Part shown: positions 22,306 to 25,545 of the stretch, piece after piece
Position numbering within the stretch: position 1 is the first letter of the stretch
Layout of the letters: every line of letters starts with the position of its first letter
Source of the DNA: Chloroflexota bacterium
Lineage (GTDB): Bacteria; Chloroflexota; Ktedonobacteria; Ktedonobacterales; Ktedonobacteraceae
Length of the DNA stretch: 25,545 bases
Assembly: GCA_902810755.1 (NCBI GenBank)
Contig: CADDYT010000085.1
Location: forward strand, 1-25,545
Direction of reading: 5' to 3'
The notes under the pieces: model-generated
Database searches by the model: none
What the model saw: the letters and a program-made list of their open reading frames with translations, nothing else
Told to the model about the DNA's origin: nothing
Translations under genes and position numbers: made by a program

Positions 22306-25300
22306 GTAGCGGAACCAGTAGTGAAAGAATCCGAGCACGTCTCCGCCGTAATGAGTGCCGCTGGTGAGTTCCCGCGACTGTGCTGACAGCATCGCCAGGT
22401 GATGGGCATGGGCAATGTCGGTGTCACGGCCTCGCCCGTTGTGGCTTTCGTCCACAATGGAGAGGGCCACGCAGCCACGGAAAAAGTCGTAGAGGTATTG
22501 GTACGGGTTAAAACTATCAGCAGGAGGCTGGCGAAAGCCATAGCGGGTCTTCTTCGTGATCAGCTGACCCTCGTGCGCATAGCCGATGATGCACTTGCTG
22601 CGGACACCATAGATGGGAACGAGCACTCTGCCGCGCTGGCCGAGCTGGTAGGCAACGACAGCGCCTTCATCGTCCCTGACTGCATCATACGTCTCCGCTG
22701 CATCCCGGTCAGGCTCCTCCACTACGATGGGACCATCATCAGCAACGGAGAGACGCAGGCCTCGCGCAGCAGATTGTCCGCTTTTGCGCGAAGCAGAAGC
22801 AGTTGGAAACTGCGCCTGCTCAAAGGCCGTGCGGAAGAAGGGAGCATGCCAGCTGATGAGAGGTCTGCTGAGTTCAATCAGGTGCAGCAGAAGACGCTGG
22901 TCGCGCCGGGCTGCCCCTATCAGGTGACGTTCAATCTCGGCCTCAGTGCGATGGACCTCCTCCACCAGAGGCAGCAGCACATCCTCGGCCTCACTCCCGG
23001 CAAGGGATGGGACCAGATTGTGGAGGGAGACACAGTCGCGTCTGGCCAGTTCAATCAGCAGGTGAGTGAGGCGGTCTTCGTCTCCGGCAATTTCTGCGGT
23101 CAGGCTCTCCAGGAGTCCTTCTTCTCGCCGAACTGCTCGCATGAGAACGCTCGCAAGCGCTGCCTCCTGTCGCTGCGCCGACTCCATCAGGCGAACCAGA
23201 GCAGGTTCTCTGTCCTGGGCCTCCTCGATGAGGCAAGCACAGATGGCTCTCTCCTGCATAGCCACCGCGATCAGTCGTTGCAGCAGGGCTTCATCGCGAC
23301 GCACGCGCTCAGCCAGTTCTCTTGTGGAAAGCTGTTGCTCCGTTTGGTCGGCAGTGGTATTCAGACTTGTCAGGGCCTGTGACCACGCGGCAAAGGAGCA
23401 TTGGGGGTATTTGCGGTTGGTGGCCTTGAGCCGGTCATCTGTCCAGAGTGGGGTTCGTAGGGGAGGCTTGCCGCGCTCGCGCCGTTCCAGGGTGCGGCGG
23501 CTGGTAGGGCATTTGCACCAGCGCTGCTTTTGCCGGAACCACCCCAGGCTGGTCACCGGTTCGCTGCGCTTTTCCTCCTCCGCGTCGGGAGCCTGAACCA
23601 CCTTGATCACTCCTGTGGCCTGCTGCTCTTTCCTCTCTTTCTCCTCATCGGGTTGTTTGGCCTGTCCAGGTATCGCGTCGATGCGGCCAGCGCAATCGGG
23701 GCAGTAGTAGTACGAGACGGGGATGGCTTTGGTGAGCAGTTCATCCGACCCCTGCAAACGGTAGCCGATCAGGCGGCGTCTGCTGTCGCGTACCTCTTCC
23801 AGCGAGTCCAGCAGCTCTGGATCGGGGTCCAGCACCGGCACATGGCTCACGTGCGTTTTCTCTCGTACCACCGGCTGCCATTCTCGCCCGAAGGCGCGGG
23901 TGGTCGAGTGCGAGAAGATGCCAAACACGACGGGGGCGTGACTGGTGGCACAGCGTTCGAGCCAGCGGGGGATATCGCGGTGCGACTCGATGCTGACCAC
24001 CTCAGCTTGCGGGTAGGCTGCCTGGATCTCCTTGCCATACTCTTTGGTCACTTTGAGCGGGGTCGTCACCAGCACCGGCAGCGCCTGTGGGCCTGCATCT
24101 TCCGGGGCGATCAGCTTGCCTGTCCGGTCACGATAGGCCACAATCTGCTGTGAGGGGGCGTCAAGGATGATGCGTCCTTTCCCACCGCATTCCCCTTTGC
24201 TGCGGCGACCATACACCGGCTCCAATCCCAGCATGGCGAGCGTGGCCGGGTTTTTGAGCCATGCACGGCGCAGGCCGCTGATCCAGGCTGGTTGGAGGGA
24301 ACCGGCAAACTCGCTGTTGCGGTGTCGCCAGCGATAAGCCTGTCGCGCTGCCGAGGCCGCAGCGAGCCTTGTCTTCCCGGTTCCTGGTTCGCCTTGAATG
24401 GCCGTGTAACCATGCACATCGAGCGAGCGCCCCATGGCAAAGACGCGGTGCATCTGTGGGATGGCGAGACCCGGAAAGGCCGCTTTGGGCAGGCGTTTAT
24501 CGGTGCCAAACTGGGCGATGACGCGGATTTCCCAGTCGGCAGGATCGAGCCGGTAAAGCGGTTTGCGCTTCTCCACGACGCGGGCGGCCAGGGTGTGCAG
24601 CCAGGGTTGCAGAAAGTGGAACACCTCTTCGCCCTGATAGTAGCGCGAGGTGCCTTGCTGCAGGTTGAGTACCCCCAGGATGGGCTTATCCTGCAACTGG
24701 CGTACCGAGACGCGCACCACACCGCGTTCACGCAACTTTTCCTGCTCCTCCTCGTCCACGTGCATAGGCACCCACTCCTGTCCGACGAAAGCAGTGAACA
24801 GGTGCGGCACGGCGTCTTCTCCCGTCCCCGGCCCACAGACGATTTCCCCATCCAACCCACCGATCATGACCTCTGCCGCGACGTGGGCCTCACCGGTATA
24901 GGGCATGGCGGGCGAACCCAGGTAGCCCATCTCAGGCCACGTACAGGCCTGCTGCCACGCCGGAGAGAGGTGCGCACCCGACTTATCCAAGGCGTAGAGC
25001 AAGGTGGCCTCATCGGCGTTGCGTACTACCAGTGTGGGGATCATTCTGGCCGAAGGAACCGGATAGGGGTCGGCGATCGGCTCTTCAGGCAGAACGGGCG
25101 GTGGCACTCCCTGTTCCCAGCCGGATTGTCCGGCCTTCTCAGGAGTGCGCCAGTGGTAGCCATGCAACCGCTTCTTCTCGGCCAGATTCGCTGGCGCAGG
25201 TTCGGCCCGGCGCACGCCGACCACGCAAACCTGGGTATAATCCTCGAAAGCCCCTTCTTCGTCCTCTGAGGTGCGATCGGGAAACTTCCAGACGCGAATG

Positions 25301-25545
25301 CGGTCGTAATACTTGAGCCAGTGATTGATCATCGTGCCATCCCAGGCGCTTCTGGCTGGCAGGATTGCCACCAGGATGCCACCGGGCATGAGCGACTCTC
25401 CGGCGTCGGCGAGGATGCGATACTCGCCGCGTTTGCCGTCCTGGAAGAAGTAGGGTGGGTTGGCCAGGATAAGACTCATGGAGCCAGCGGGGACATTGAC
25501 GCCTTCGAAGGCGCTGGTGACGATGGTGGCAGAAGGCCAGCGCTC
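22306..25545 (-). CDS. Adenine methyltransferase-SF2 helicase, exon 1 (5' end beyond window)
   Basis: The frame is open from the right edge (reading ERWPSATIVTSAFEGVNV) through 1080 codons to the intron; an internal Met at 25479 is not the start. Residue numbers below count from that Met. LANPPYFF (5-12) is motif IV of N6-adenine methyltransferases, and the next ~85 residues finish that fold. Walker A is GEPGTGKT (363-370), motif Ia is VLVTTPLKV (469-477), Walker B is SIVDESHNGRG (1007-1017), and motif III is TSGTHYGG (1039-1046). CPDC (593-596) and CKC (655-657) may bind zinc. A set of short helical repeats sits at about 727-872. The frame appears to end 21 bases inside the intron (VRREVA), an artefact of reading into it. 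The product, joined to exon 2, exceeds 1740 residues and may modify and remodel DNA for the cassette. Confidence 0.83.
22864..23301 (-). repeat. About ten 13-16-residue helical repeats within the helicase
   Basis: Roughly ten consecutive units follow the pattern acidic pair, x-x-L-L-x-x-L-I-x-x-A-x-R, for example RDEALLQRLIAVAMQ, REPALVRLMESAQR, EDRLTHLLIELARR and DQRLLLHLIELSR. Units are 13-16 residues and have diverged, so this is an old protein repeat rather than a fresh DNA duplication. It lies between helicase motifs Ia and II. Confidence 0.6.

Noticed and set aside
22864..23301. CRISPR or DNA tandem repeat array
   Set aside because: The periodicity is seen only in the protein; the DNA units have diverged and there are no identical repeats with spacers.
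22399..23382. Long plus-strand frame of 327 codons
   Set aside because: It lies opposite helicase exon 1 in GC-rich sequence, with no motif; long antisense frames are expected in such DNA.
24292..25269. Plus-strand frame of 325 codons
   Set aside because: It is the complement of the Walker A-bearing helicase frame and shows no domain of its own.

Overview
The window looks like a piece of a large, GC-rich, accessory-rich bacterial genome or megaplasmid. The best guess is a Chloroflexota (Ktedonobacteria-like) host. That rests on a secreted beta-propeller-type protein, a single-pass membrane protein with a Thr/Ser/Pro stalk, a group II intron and high GC content. It is an inference: there is no rRNA or taxonomic marker gene here.

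Left part (1-2300): a secreted protein cut by the window start runs leftward, and a one-pass membrane protein runs rightward. A perfect 21-bp hairpin sits between that gene and the next leftward operon. Middle left (2465-6974): a compact leftward operon matches the anti-phage Qat system: KAP NTPase QatA, QatB and QueC-like QatC. The usual fourth gene, the TatD nuclease qatD, is missing. This block is visibly more AT-rich than what follows. An AT-rich gene-free stretch of about 800 bases with two adjacent consensus DnaA boxes separates it from the next block.

Right part (7787-25545): thirteen protein-coding genes (counting the intron's own reverse transcriptase) all run leftward and probably form one long transcription unit that starts beyond the right edge. 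In transcription order they are: a giant adenine-methyltransferase/SF2-helicase gene split by a group II intron; ParB; a conserved unknown; then genes in the order of the plasmid-borne PRTRC cassette (E-like, ubiquitin-like C, F-like, E2-like B, JAB/JAMM A, E1/ThiF); then a sliding clamp (dnaN), ruvC, radC and a CheY-like response regulator. The cassette therefore carries all four parts of a bacterial ubiquitin-like pathway (modifier, E1, E2, JAMM peptidase) with ParB, a helicase, a clamp, a Holliday-junction resolvase and RadC. This suggests a plasmid or mobile-element maintenance, replication or recombination system.

Main points of interest: the ubiquitin-like protein carries an 82-residue extension beyond its GPKG motif; two cassette proteins end in possible clamp-binding motifs (QGGLF, QSSLW) next to a dedicated clamp gene; the intron can be mapped to the base (19926-22305) by 5' consensus, EBS/IBS pairing, domain V and VI and restored frame; the helicase holds about ten 13-16-residue helical repeats inside its ATPase core; nearly every cassette gap longer than about 70 nt contains a strong hairpin; and a 129-nt multibranched RNA element precedes parB.
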